DNA from: Paenibacillus_G filicis
Lineage (GTDB): Bacteria; Bacillota; Bacilli; Paenibacillales; NBRC-103111
DNA length: 64,000 nt
Assembly: GCF_038070315.1 (NCBI RefSeq)
Contig: NZ_JBBPCC010000008.1
Span: 186,001-250,000 of the forward strand
Direction: 5' to 3'
The notes below the pieces were generated by a model that ran no database searches, was not told the DNA's origin, and saw only the letters and a program-made list of their open reading frames with translations. A program made the translations under genes and the position numbers. Below are positions 33,142-41,269 of this stretch, piece after piece. How positions within the stretch are numbered: the first letter of the stretch is position 1; every line of letters begins with the position of its first letter.

Positions 33142-35448
33142 ATGCCGGACACAGTCGGCATATCGGTAAGGGCCTTCGTGGAGCATGCATATTTGAGCGG
33201 GAGCATCGACTCCGGGTTCCGTACGTTGGCGCCGCTGGCGGAGGGGACCAAGGCTCATCTGGCGATTCAGAAAACCTATGAGGAGCCGGATCGCAAGGAG
33301 GTTCATCTCGAGGGTGAGCTGCAGCACGAAGAGCTGACGTTCCACCTGGAGGGACGCTGCGACGGACTGCGCTTCGAGGAGTCCGCTGTTATCATCGAGG
33401 AGATCAAATCCACGGCCCGTGAGCTGAGCCAGATCCAGGAGGATACGCATCCCGTCCACTGGGCGCAGGCGGCATGCTACGCCTATCTGTATGCGGTTCG
33501 CGAGGGTTTATCCACCATGCGGCTGCGGCTCGTGTACGTGCAGGTCGCGACAGGAGAGCAGCTTCGCTTCGAGCGTGAAGCGGAGTTGTCTGCGCTGGCC
33601 GCGGACATGCAGCGGTACGCCGAGGCGTATGCGCCGTTCGCGCGCCTCGAGCTCCGGCATGTCCGGCAGCGGGACGCCAGCATCAAGGAGCTGGCATTTC
33701 CCTTCCCGGCTTACCGGGGAGGCCAGCGAAAATTCGCGGGAGCCGTGTATACGGCTATTGCGCAGGAAAGCCGGCTGTTTGCACGCGCCCCCACGGGTAC
33801 CGGGAAAACCATCTCGACGCTATTTCCGTCCGTCAAGGCGATCGGTGAAGGCCTACTGAAGCGGATGTTTTACCTGTCGGCCAAGACGCTGACCCGCACG
33901 GCGGCGGAGGAAGCATTTGCACTGATGAAGAGCGGCGGTCTGCACCTGCGCTCGGTCACGCTGACGGCGAAGGATAAGATCTGCTTCCAGGAAGAGACGC
34001 GCTGCGACAAGGAGCATTGCCCGTTCGCCGACGGGCACTACGACCGGGTGCAGGATGCGCTGCTCGATCTGCTGACCAACGAAACCTTGATCACGAGGGA
34101 AACGGTCGAGACCTATGCGCGCAAGCATACGGTTTGTCCGTTCGAGCTCTCGCTGGATGCGGCCTACACGGCGGATGCGGTGCTGTGCGACTACAATTAT
34201 ATTTATGACCCGCGGGTGTATCTCAAGCGCCAGCCGGAGGAGCTGAAGCGGCATGCTGTGCTGCTTGTCGACGAGGCGCATAATCTGGTGGACCGGGCCC
34301 GCGAGATGTACTCGGCGGAGCTGACGAAGGCTCCGTTCCTGGCGCTGCAGCGCGCGTACAAGGGGGTCAATACCGGGCTGTTCCAGGCGGCCAAGGCGGT
34401 GAATGATTTTTTTATCGCCTGGCGGAAGGCGCAAGAGGGGGCGGGGCATAAGGTGGATAAAGAGCCTCCGGAGGCTCTGGGCCCGTGCGTGGAGGCGTTC
34501 ACCGAGGCGGCGGAACGGGAGCTGTCCGCTTCGGAGCGGGGAGAGTCGCGGCAGCTGCTGCTCGACACGTATTTTGCCTGCCAGCGGTATAGCCGGGCGC
34601 TTGGCACCTATGACGAGCGCTTTGTCACTGTGGCCGAATGGTCCAAAAGCGATGTCCGGCTTAAGCTGTTCTGCCTGGACCCTTCGGCAATGCTCCGTCA
34701 GATGGCTAAGGGGTACCGGGCGCAGATTCTATTTTCCGCGACGCTGTCCCCGCTCGGCTATTACCGGGATATGCTCGGAGGAGAGGACGACGACTATGCG
34801 GTTACGATCCCTTCTCCCTTCGATAAGACTCAGCTCGAGGTACAGCTGCTGCCGGTATCGACCCGTTACCGCGACCGGGAGGCATCGAAGTCCGCTATTG
34901 CCGGCATGCTGCATGCCCTGATCCGTGAGAGGCCGGGCAATCAGCTCGTATTTTTCCCCTCCTATGAGTATATGAATGAGGTGCTTGCCAGCTTTGCGGA
35001 GCAGGAGAGCCTGGTGCATGTCCTCGTCCAGCAAGGGGAGATGAGCGAAGAGGACCGGGCGGCGTTCCTGGCCGAATTCCGGACGGGAAGAGAGAGGCCT
35101 GTAGTGGGCTTTGCGGTGATGGGCGGTATCTTCTCTGAAGGCATCGACCTGACGGGCGAGCGGCTAACAGGGGTTGTAGTTGTAGGAGTCGGGCTTCCGC
35201 AGATCGGCGTGGAACGGGATACGATCAAGTCCTACTACGATGCCGCGGGTAAAAATGGGTTCGATTACGCCTACGTCTATCCCGGCATCAATAAGGTACT
35301 GCAGGCCGGCGGGCGGCTGATCCGGACGGAGCAGGACCGCGGCACCCTGGTGCTGATCGACGACCGGTTTCTTCAGCCGTCTTATCAGCGGCTGCTGCCG
35401 GAGGAATGGAAGCCGCTGGAGGTGCTGCGGGGGCCTCGGCGGGGTTGA
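33142..35448 (+). CDS. PD-(D/E)XK nuclease fused to an XPD/DinG-type Fe-S DNA helicase
   Basis: The 768-residue fusion begins with a Cas4/RecB-like nuclease domain: D74 in GRCDGL and E87-I88-K89 in VIIEEIKST. A superfamily 2 helicase follows, with Walker A APTGTGKT (about 216-223), D377-E-A-H, and a C-terminal part with VGFAVMGGIFSEGIDLTGER and QAGGRLIRTEQDRGTLVLID. Four cysteines, C281, C288, C293 and C332, lie between the Walker A and DEAH motifs as in the [4Fe-4S] domain of XPD/DinG proteins, which unwind 5' to 3'. The nuclease may cut the unwound strand. The LexA-like box upstream suggests induction by DNA damage. Helicases of this type are widespread in Firmicutes but poorly characterised. 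Confidence 0.9.
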   Translation: MPDTVGISVRAFVEHAYLSGSIDSGFRTLAPLAEGTKAHLAIQKTYEEPDRKEVHLEGELQHEELTFHLEGRCDGLRFEESAVIIEEIKSTARELSQIQEDTHPVHWAQAACYAYLYAVREGLSTMRLRLVYVQVATGEQLRFEREAELSALAADMQRYAEAYAPFARLELRHVRQRDASIKELAFPFPAYRGGQRKFAGAVYTAIAQESRLFARAPTGTGKTISTLFPSVKAIGEGLLKRMFYLSAKTLTRTAAEEAFALMKSGGLHLRSVTLTAKDKICFQEETRCDKEHCPFADGHYDRVQDALLDLLTNETLITRETVETYARKHTVCPFELSLDAAYTADAVLCDYNYIYDPRVYLKRQPEELKRHAVLLVDEAHNLVDRAREMYSAELTKAPFLALQRAYKGVNTGLFQAAKAVNDFFIAWRKAQEGAGHKVDKEPPEALGPCVEAFTEAAERELSASERGESRQLLLDTYFACQRYSRALGTYDERFVTVAEWSKSDVRLKLFCLDPSAMLRQMAKGYRAQILFSATLSPLGYYRDMLGGEDDDYAVTIPSPFDKTQLEVQLLPVSTRYRDREASKSAIAGMLHALIRERPGNQLVFFPSYEYMNEVLASFAEQESLVHVLVQQGEMSEEDRAAFLAEFRTGRERPVVGFAVMGGIFSEGIDLTGERLTGVVVVGVGLPQIGVERDTIKSYYDAAGKNGFDYAYVYPGINKVLQAGGRLIRTEQDRGTLVLIDDRFLQPSYQRLLPEEWKPLEVLRGPRRG

Positions 35449-35676
35449 CGCTAGTGTGGCCCCTGGTTCGCTTCCTTCGGGTACCCGGTAGAAGCAGATC
35501 GGAGCGAAGCCATCGGCCGGGACTCTCATGTCTTCTCTGGTTACCCGTGGTAACGGCTTGCGCAGCTATCTCGGCATCTATACATGGGCTGTCCTTCATG
35601 CAGATTCGTCTGTGTGGGAGACAGCCTATTTTGTAGCTGCGCGTACATCCCAACATCCTGACAATTCCGCCATTCA
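35449..35676. other. Intergenic region after the helicase gene
   Basis: Part of a 349-base gene-free stretch. GGCTGTC (35587-35593) and GACAGCC (35620-35626) form a stem with a long, partly paired loop followed by TATTTTG, a weak terminator candidate. No gene is recognised. Confidence 0.4.
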
Positions 35677-35726
35677 TTGACTAGAGGAAGGGGCTGTGCT
35701 ACCTTAGTTGTTGATAATGGTTCTCA
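35677..35726 (+). promoter_or_regulatory. Candidate promoter with Fur box before the siderophore regulator
   Basis: TTGACT (35677-35682) with a 17-base spacer to a weak TACCTT (35700-35705), then TGATAATGGTTCTCA (35712-35726), which fits the 7-1-7 Fur consensus TGATAATnATTATCA at 12 of 14 fixed positions. The box would overlap the transcription start. Iron-dependent repression of the siderophore genes that follow is the natural reading. Confidence 0.55.
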
Positions 35727-35797
35727 ATTGAATCCGATGAATATGTTGCTGCTGCCGAATCAATGGCTCGAACCCAACAACCCAAAGGAGGAGCACC

Positions 35798-37018
35798 ATG
35801 CTTCCAGAACAAAAACCGCTGACGGATAAAAGCTTGTTAAAGTCGGGCCGCGATCCGAAAACGAGTCTGGTTGAGATTAGGGAATTCATGGATCAGCACT
35901 ATAACGAGCCGCTTTCGATCGGTCAATTGGCGGAGATGGCGAATATCAGTCCCAAATATTTTGTCGATCTGTTCAAGAAGACGTATGGGCAGAGCGCGAT
36001 GGATTACATAACCGATCTGCGCATAAACCGGGCGAAGCGTTACTTGGCTGAGTCGGGGGACCGGTTGCGTGATATAGCCTTGAAGGTGGGCTACAGCGAT
36101 GAATTTTATTTCAGCCGTAAATTCAAGAAAGAGGTAGGCATGACTCCGTCCGACTTTGTCAAACATGCCAGGCAGCGGGTGGCAGCCTGCTCTTCTTCCG
36201 TGACCGGGCAGCTGCTGGCTCTGCATGTGATGCCTGTGGCAGCGCCGCTCGATCCGAAGTGGACGGCCTATTACTATCATAGGTACCGCACTGAGATCAA
36301 GACTCATCTGATGATGACCGACCCTTACACCAGCAGGACCTTCGGGATGAATATCGACAAGCTGGCTCAGGCCCGCCCGGATGCGATTGTGGGGAATGAC
36401 CAGCTATGTCTCTCCGAGCAGGCGCAACTGATGGATATCGCGCCTTCTTATTTTGTTCCGGCCCAGCAGTCGGGCTGGCGTGAGCAGCTGCGGGGGATTG
36501 CCCGGTTTCTGGACCGGGAGGACCAGGCCGAGCAGTGGATCGTGCGTTACGAGCAGAAGGTAAAGTCTGCCCGGCTACAGATCGCCGAGGTGTTGGGTCG
36601 CGACAAAATCTTGGTCCTGCGCATCTATGGGCAGAGTATCCACTTGTACAGCAACCGCGGACTGGAGGACATCCTGTACGGGGACCTGCAGCTTCAGGCA
36701 GCTTACCCGCAAGACTCAGCCTGCAACATCCGGCTGACGCCGGATCAGCTGGCAGCTCTGAACCCCGACCGGATTCTGCTCATGGTGTGTCCCGAGGCAG
36801 TATCCCGGGCCTACTGGCTGTCGCTGCAGCATGCCAAGGCTTGGCGTCAGCTGAACGCCGTGCGGGCAGGGCAGGTCTACCCGATCCCTTCGGACCCTTG
36901 GTTCGAGTATTCCGCCATCGCCATCGATCGGATGCTGGATGAGGCACTTCTGCTGTTTACGGGAAATTGTCCAAATGAATGTCAGGATAACGTCCATGGT
37001 GACGTCTACGCCACATGA
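35798..37018 (+). CDS. AraC-type regulator with siderophore-binding domain (Btr-like)
   Basis: This 406-residue protein has an N-terminal AraC double helix-turn-helix (about 28-125: PLSIGQLAEMANISPKYFVD, LRDIALKVGYSDEFYFSRKF) and a C-terminal periplasmic-binding-protein-like domain (about 135-395) of the kind that binds ferric siderophores (GMNIDKLAQARPDAIVGND, LAALNPDRILLMV). This is the architecture of B. subtilis Btr (YbbB), a cytosolic activator of siderophore uptake genes when loaded siderophore is present. GGAGGAG precedes the ATG. It sits upstream of a binding lipoprotein and an esterase, the expected targets, and behind a Fur-box candidate. Confidence 0.9.
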   Translation: MLPEQKPLTDKSLLKSGRDPKTSLVEIREFMDQHYNEPLSIGQLAEMANISPKYFVDLFKKTYGQSAMDYITDLRINRAKRYLAESGDRLRDIALKVGYSDEFYFSRKFKKEVGMTPSDFVKHARQRVAACSSSVTGQLLALHVMPVAAPLDPKWTAYYYHRYRTEIKTHLMMTDPYTSRTFGMNIDKLAQARPDAIVGNDQLCLSEQAQLMDIAPSYFVPAQQSGWREQLRGIARFLDREDQAEQWIVRYEQKVKSARLQIAEVLGRDKILVLRIYGQSIHLYSNRGLEDILYGDLQLQAAYPQDSACNIRLTPDQLAALNPDRILLMVCPEAVSRAYWLSLQHAKAWRQLNAVRAGQVYPIPSDPWFEYSAIAIDRMLDEALLLFTGNCPNECQDNVHGDVYAT

Positions 37019-37026
37019 TTTATAAT
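36997..37026 (+). promoter_or_regulatory. Candidate promoter of the siderophore-binding lipoprotein gene
   Basis: TATAAT at 37021-37026 with a poor -35 (TGGTGA, 36997-37002, 18-base spacer), overlapping the 3' end of the regulator gene. A weak -35 would suit activation by the Btr-like protein. Confidence 0.4.
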
Positions 37027-37066
37027 CCTCCTCAATGAGAAATATGTTTACAGGAGGAGATCCATC

Positions 37067-38068
37067 ATGGTTCAGACTGCCGACGGTCTTGGCGCTTTCA
37101 TCCGTCGCCATACGGCCGCATTCCTGTGCTTCGCGCTGGCCGGGAGCTTGTTGACGGCTTGCGGCTCCCATAAGGAGAACGTTCAGGAGCTATCCGGTCA
37201 ACCGGCTGCAGCTGTGTCTAGCTCAGCAGCACCGGCACCGGCCGAGCGTACGGTTAAGGATGAGATGGGCAATGAGGTCAAGCTTCCGGCTGCGCCCAAG
37301 AGGATTTTTGCCCCGTATCTGGAGGATTGTCTGCTCAAGCTGGGCATCAAGCCTGTGGTGCAATGGGCGAATGGAACGGAGGGGCATCCTTATCTGAAGG
37401 TGGAGCTGCAGGGCGTACCGACACTTGACTTCTCGTCCGGACTTCCGTCACCTGAGGCGTTGCTGGCGTATAATCCCGATTTTATCATTCTGCATAATGC
37501 CAATTATGCCAGCAAGGGGTACGAGAGCTATTCCAAAATAGCCCCTACCTACGTGTTCAATAACGCAACCGGCGATGTGGAAAAGACCCTTGCGGTATTG
37601 GGGGACCTGCTGGGCAAATCGTCCGAAGCCGATCAAGCACAAAAAGCCTACGACCAGAAAGTAACGGAGGCCAAGGCCAAGCTGGCTAAGGTCGCTGAAG
37701 GGAAAAAAGCTTCGATCATTCGTTTTGCCCCCCGAGGGATCAGCATGATGGGTGCGAATTATTTTGCGGGCCATGTTCTGCATCAGGAGCTGGGTCTGGG
37801 CAAGGTCAAGCTCGTGGAGAAGGAGAACAGCGCGAATGTGTCGATGGAGATTTTACCGGACATTGATGCGGACTACATCTTCACGATTAACCAGGGAGGA
37901 CAAGGGACGGACCGCATCAAGGAGATGATGGCCAGCCCGATCTGGAAAACCATGCCTGCTGTCAAGCAGGGACATGTGTACGAAGTAGACGAGGCCCACT
38001 GGCTGGGCGGCGGTCTGATTGCCTATGAGAAAATTATGGACGATGTCGTCAGATTATTGGTTAAGTGA
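37067..38068 (+). CDS. Iron-siderophore ABC importer binding lipoprotein (FeuA-like)
   Basis: The 333-residue lipoprotein has a lipobox LLTAC with C32 as the lipidated residue, then a class III binding-protein fold (TVKDEMGNEVKLPAAPKRIF at the start, ALLAYNPDFIILHN, and an end VYEVDEAHWLGGGLIAYEKI typical of this group). It should capture a ferric siderophore outside the membrane. The permease and ATPase genes normally adjacent in feu-type operons are missing here, so it must use a permease encoded elsewhere. AGGAGGAG precedes the ATG, about 50 bases after the regulator gene. Confidence 0.92.
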   Translation: MVQTADGLGAFIRRHTAAFLCFALAGSLLTACGSHKENVQELSGQPAAAVSSSAAPAPAERTVKDEMGNEVKLPAAPKRIFAPYLEDCLLKLGIKPVVQWANGTEGHPYLKVELQGVPTLDFSSGLPSPEALLAYNPDFIILHNANYASKGYESYSKIAPTYVFNNATGDVEKTLAVLGDLLGKSSEADQAQKAYDQKVTEAKAKLAKVAEGKKASIIRFAPRGISMMGANYFAGHVLHQELGLGKVKLVEKENSANVSMEILPDIDADYIFTINQGGQGTDRIKEMMASPIWKTMPAVKQGHVYEVDEAHWLGGGLIAYEKIMDDVVRLLVK

Positions 38069-38183
38069 CCAGGGAAACGACTCTCTTTAAAGCCAATGCC
38101 AGGCAAGCAGAGACACCTGGGGAGGATGGCTCTGTGTTGCGGCTTGGATATGTACCAGATCATGCAGGGAGGAATGAGCCGAG

Positions 38184-39062
38184 GTGACTACCCTTAATCA
38201 AGATCCGGGCGCTCTGCCTAACGACATCGCCCGCCGCCGCAAGGTAGAGCTTCCGGGTGCCGAACAATGGATCATGCATTCACGTGCGGAGAACCGCAAG
38301 TATCAAATCATGGTAGCTAAGCCTGCCGAGGAACCGCCATCCTCGGGTTACCCGGTCATTTATGTGCTGGATGCGAATTCCGTATTCGCCACGATGGTAG
38401 AAGCGATACGTCTGCAGGGCCGCCGCCCTGATAAAACGGGAGTCTTACCCGCAATCATCGTCGGTATCGGTTATGAGACGGAGGCGCCGTTCTCCGAGGA
38501 CCGCTATTACGATTTGACACCTGAGCCGACGACGGTCTACCATCAGAAACCGGATGGTACACCGCTGCCTGAGCAAGGAGGGGCCGCGGCTTTCCTGGCG
38601 TTTATCGAGCAGGAGCTGAAGCCGCTGATCGAACGGGAATTCCAGATCGACCGAAGCCGGCAGACGCTGTTCGGCCATTCGCTGGGCGGGCTGTTCGTCC
38701 TGTATGCGCTGTTTATGAAGCCGGATGCGTTCCGGAGCTATATCGCAGGCAGCCCATCCATTCACTGGAATGAGTCGTTGCTGCTGGAGCAGGAGCGGCA
38801 ATTCAAGGCCCGTCTGGAGCAGGAGCCTACTGCGATTCAACTGCTGCTAGGGGCGGGGGAGCTGGAAAAGAGCCATATCGCCCGCATTAATGATAACGCG
38901 AGGGAGCTTGCCGGGCGTCTCTCAACCCTGTCCAGCCGTGGAGTGGACGTGGAGTACAAAGAGTTTGAGGGCGAGGGACATGTATCGGTGCTGCCCGTGC
39001 TGATCAGCCGGACGCTGCGTCTGGTACTGCGCCCGGAATCAAAGAGTCATAGGAGTCTCTAA
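38184..39062 (+). CDS. Alpha/beta-hydrolase of the siderophore esterase type (IroE/BesA-like)
   Basis: The 292-residue hydrolase has the nucleophile S166 in LFGHSLGGLFVLYAL and a likely catalytic H266 in FEGEGHVSVLP, and overall resembles the esterase family (IroE, Fes, BesA) that opens trilactone catecholate siderophores to free iron. Features such as YVLDANSVFATMVEA and YYDLTPEP are in keeping with it. No signal peptide, so it acts in the cytosol after uptake. The start is GTG with GGGAGGAA upstream. It follows the binding protein by about 115 bases, probably in one operon. Bacillibactin-like substrates are the likely targets. Confidence 0.88.
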   Translation: MTTLNQDPGALPNDIARRRKVELPGAEQWIMHSRAENRKYQIMVAKPAEEPPSSGYPVIYVLDANSVFATMVEAIRLQGRRPDKTGVLPAIIVGIGYETEAPFSEDRYYDLTPEPTTVYHQKPDGTPLPEQGGAAAFLAFIEQELKPLIEREFQIDRSRQTLFGHSLGGLFVLYALFMKPDAFRSYIAGSPSIHWNESLLLEQERQFKARLEQEPTAIQLLLGAGELEKSHIARINDNARELAGRLSTLSSRGVDVEYKEFEGEGHVSVLPVLISRTLRLVLRPESKSHRSL

Positions 39063-39241
39063 TTCGCCTGGGAAGGGAAATCATCCGAGTAGCTTGAATC
39101 ACAAAGCTTCCAGAATTCGCGTCACCTTCGGATTTTGGAGGTTTTTTTGTTGGAAAAGCTGGTTGCCGTTCACGGGATTGCTGATTTTCCTTTTGACCCG
39201 GTTGATGTAGAATAGAAGAATTGATCGGGTACGGAGAAAGG

Positions 39242-40516
39242 ATGGAAACTGGAATGAAGGAAAGCTCGGCAACCGGCGGAGGGCAGGCCGGAGGGGAAGC
39301 CCGGAGAGGCGGGGCGGCCCCGGAACAATCCCGCCGCCGCTTATGGACAGCGCTGGTGCTGGGGGTGCTGTCCGCCTTCGGCCCGCTATCCCTGGATATG
39401 TACTTACCCGCCTTGCCGCAGCTGGCAGGCGACCTGAATACGAGCGCCTCGATGGCACAGCTCAGCTTGACGGCCTGTCTGCTCGGGCTGGCGCTCGGGC
39501 AGCTGATCGCCGGTCCGCTCAGCGACATGCACGGGCGGCGTAAGCCGCTGCTGGCGGGCCTGCTTGTCTTTGCCGCAGCATCGCTGCTGTGCATGCTCGT
39601 CGGCTCGCCGGGCGCCTTCGTGGCGCTGCGGTTCATCCAGGGGCTGGCGGGCGCCGCAGGCATCGTCATATCGCGCGCTATCGCCCGCGATATGTATGTG
39701 GGCACGGAGCTGACGAAGTTTTTCGCGCTGCTCATGCTCGTGAACGGCGCGGCTCCGATTCTGGCCCCGATCTTGGGGGGCCAACTGCTGGAGTTCACCT
39801 CGTGGCGCGGCGTATTTCTGGTGCTGGCGGGGATCGGCGTGCTCACGCTGCTCGCTGTGGTGCTGGGGCTGCCGGAGACGCTGCCGCCTGAGCGCCGTCT
39901 GCGCGGCGGGGTCCGCCAAACGGTGATAACACTTGGCCGGCTGGTCCGTGACCGTGCCTTCATGGGCTACGCACTGTCCCAGGGCTTCGTGACGGCAGCG
40001 ATGTTTGCTTACATCGCAGGCTCGCCCTTCGTGCTGCAGAACCTATACGGCGTCTCGCCGCAGGGCTTCAGTCTGATCTTCGCGATGAACGGCATAGGGA
40101 TCATCCTGGCCAGCCAGACAGCGGGCCGGCTGGCCGGACGCATTCCCGAATCGCGGCTGCTGGTCACGGGCCTTACGCTGGCCGCCGTGAGCGGCGTCCT
40201 GCTGCTGGCGGGGCTGGCCTCTGGCGCAGGGCTCGCCTGGATCTTGCCGCCGCTATTCGTGGCTGTCTCCTGCGTCGGCCTGGTCGGGACGGCTTCGTTC
40301 CCGCTGGCGATGGCTGGGCAGTCGGCCGCGGCAGGGAGCGCGTCGGCGCTGCTGGGTGTCCTTTCCTTTATCTTCGGAGGGCTGGTCGCGCCTCTCGTGG
40401 GCATCGCTGGAGACAGCTCCGCGCTTCCGATGGGAATCGTCATGGCCGCGGCGAATCTGATCGCGATCCTGCTTTATGTCACGTTAATCGGCCGCCACAG
40501 AGCCTCCCGGGCTTAG
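39242..40516 (+). CDS. Bcr/CflA-type multidrug efflux MFS transporter
   Basis: A 424-residue membrane protein with twelve helices. The opening SAFGPLSLDMYLPALPQLAG and GPLSDMHGRRKPLLAGL (the MFS loop-2 motif) are diagnostic of the DHA1 Bcr/CflA group, which exports drugs such as bicyclomycin and also small metabolites or siderophores. The first 35 residues are a charged Gly-rich cytosolic tail. I chose ATG at 39242 with GGAG 5 bases upstream; a TTG at 39221 would add seven residues. It follows the siderophore esterase by 180 bases, so siderophore export is possible but not shown. Confidence 0.9.
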   Translation: METGMKESSATGGGQAGGEARRGGAAPEQSRRRLWTALVLGVLSAFGPLSLDMYLPALPQLAGDLNTSASMAQLSLTACLLGLALGQLIAGPLSDMHGRRKPLLAGLLVFAAASLLCMLVGSPGAFVALRFIQGLAGAAGIVISRAIARDMYVGTELTKFFALLMLVNGAAPILAPILGGQLLEFTSWRGVFLVLAGIGVLTLLAVVLGLPETLPPERRLRGGVRQTVITLGRLVRDRAFMGYALSQGFVTAAMFAYIAGSPFVLQNLYGVSPQGFSLIFAMNGIGIILASQTAGRLAGRIPESRLLVTGLTLAAVSGVLLLAGLASGAGLAWILPPLFVAVSCVGLVGTASFPLAMAGQSAAAGSASALLGVLSFIFGGLVAPLVGIAGDSSALPMGIVMAAANLIAILLYVTLIGRHRASRA

Positions 40517-40531
40517 CCTGAGGGGGTTCTC

Positions 40532-40672
40532 TTGTGTCTAATTCACAAATTGTTCACAATTGTCGAAAATTGGCTTTTCTACCTTTGCGCAAGCGGAGTT
40601 ATAATAGAACCAACATAGGGCTCCGATTCGGGCCTGACCCTTTTATCGAGCATGTTGTGAAAATTGGTACAA
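40532..40672 (+). promoter_or_regulatory. Rex-like operator region of the yjlC-ndh operon
   Basis: TTGTGAAAATTGGTACAA (40655-40672) matches the Rex consensus TTGTGAAnnnnTTCACAA at 11 of 14 fixed positions. Around 40532-40563 there are more half-sites: TTGTG, TTCACAA and the palindrome AATTGTTCACAATT. A TATAAT is at 40600-40605 between them, without a good -35. In B. subtilis the yjlC-ndh operon is repressed by the NADH sensor Rex. The remainder of the 302-base gap shows nothing else. Confidence 0.5.
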
Positions 40673-40818
40673 TTAGGCCGTCATACGGATCCATGAACGT
40701 TATTTCCCTTCCCAAAGTCAAGTAACGCGCACGCAGATCTGAAGCCTAAGTAAGGGCTCGAGCAGGATCCGGACACAGGTGGCTTCTATTTTTTACATGC
40801 AAAGGAGGACGTTGACTT

Positions 40819-41241
40819 ATGTCTCAAACGACACAAACGATCGCACGGGAATCCGTAGATGTGCTGGATCAACTGATGAAACCCGAGGTGCAGGAATCGC
40901 TGACCGTGCTGGTGGAAAATCTGCCGAAGCTGGCCGAAATGGTGACTCTGCTGACCAAGACCTATGATGTGGTGCAAAGCCTGGCTACCGACCAAGTATT
41001 CGTCGATGACATCAAGGGCGGTATCAGCGAAGTGGCGCTGCCGATCGTTGAGGGAGCTAAGACTCTGGCAGCCAACGCTATCGAAGCCAATGACCGCGCT
41101 CAAGTCGAGACGGCTACGATCGGCCTGTTCGGTCTGCTCAAAATGCTGAAGGACCCGCAAGTACAAAAAACATTCCGTTTTGCCCAAGCTTTCCTGGAAA
41201 TCTCGGCACAACGCAGCCAGCAAAAACGCCAAGGCGAATAA
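40819..41241 (+). CDS. yjlC: DUF1641 protein (YjlC-like)
   Basis: The 140-residue acidic, helical protein is of the DUF1641 family (VLVENLPKLAEMVTLLTKTY, LPIVEGAKTLAANAIEAND). It is the same type of protein as YjlC, which precedes the type II NADH dehydrogenase gene in Bacillus. GGAGGACG precedes the ATG. It is followed after 28 bases by the dehydrogenase gene. The molecular role is not established; the linkage suggests support or regulation of the dehydrogenase. Codon usage in this pair has a strong bias for selected codons (GAA, AAA, CGT/CGC), typical of well expressed genes. Confidence 0.88.
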   Translation: MSQTTQTIARESVDVLDQLMKPEVQESLTVLVENLPKLAEMVTLLTKTYDVVQSLATDQVFVDDIKGGISEVALPIVEGAKTLAANAIEANDRAQVETATIGLFGLLKMLKDPQVQKTFRFAQAFLEISAQRSQQKRQGE

Positions 41242-41269
41242 TTCGGTATAACCAGAACGGAGGATAAGC

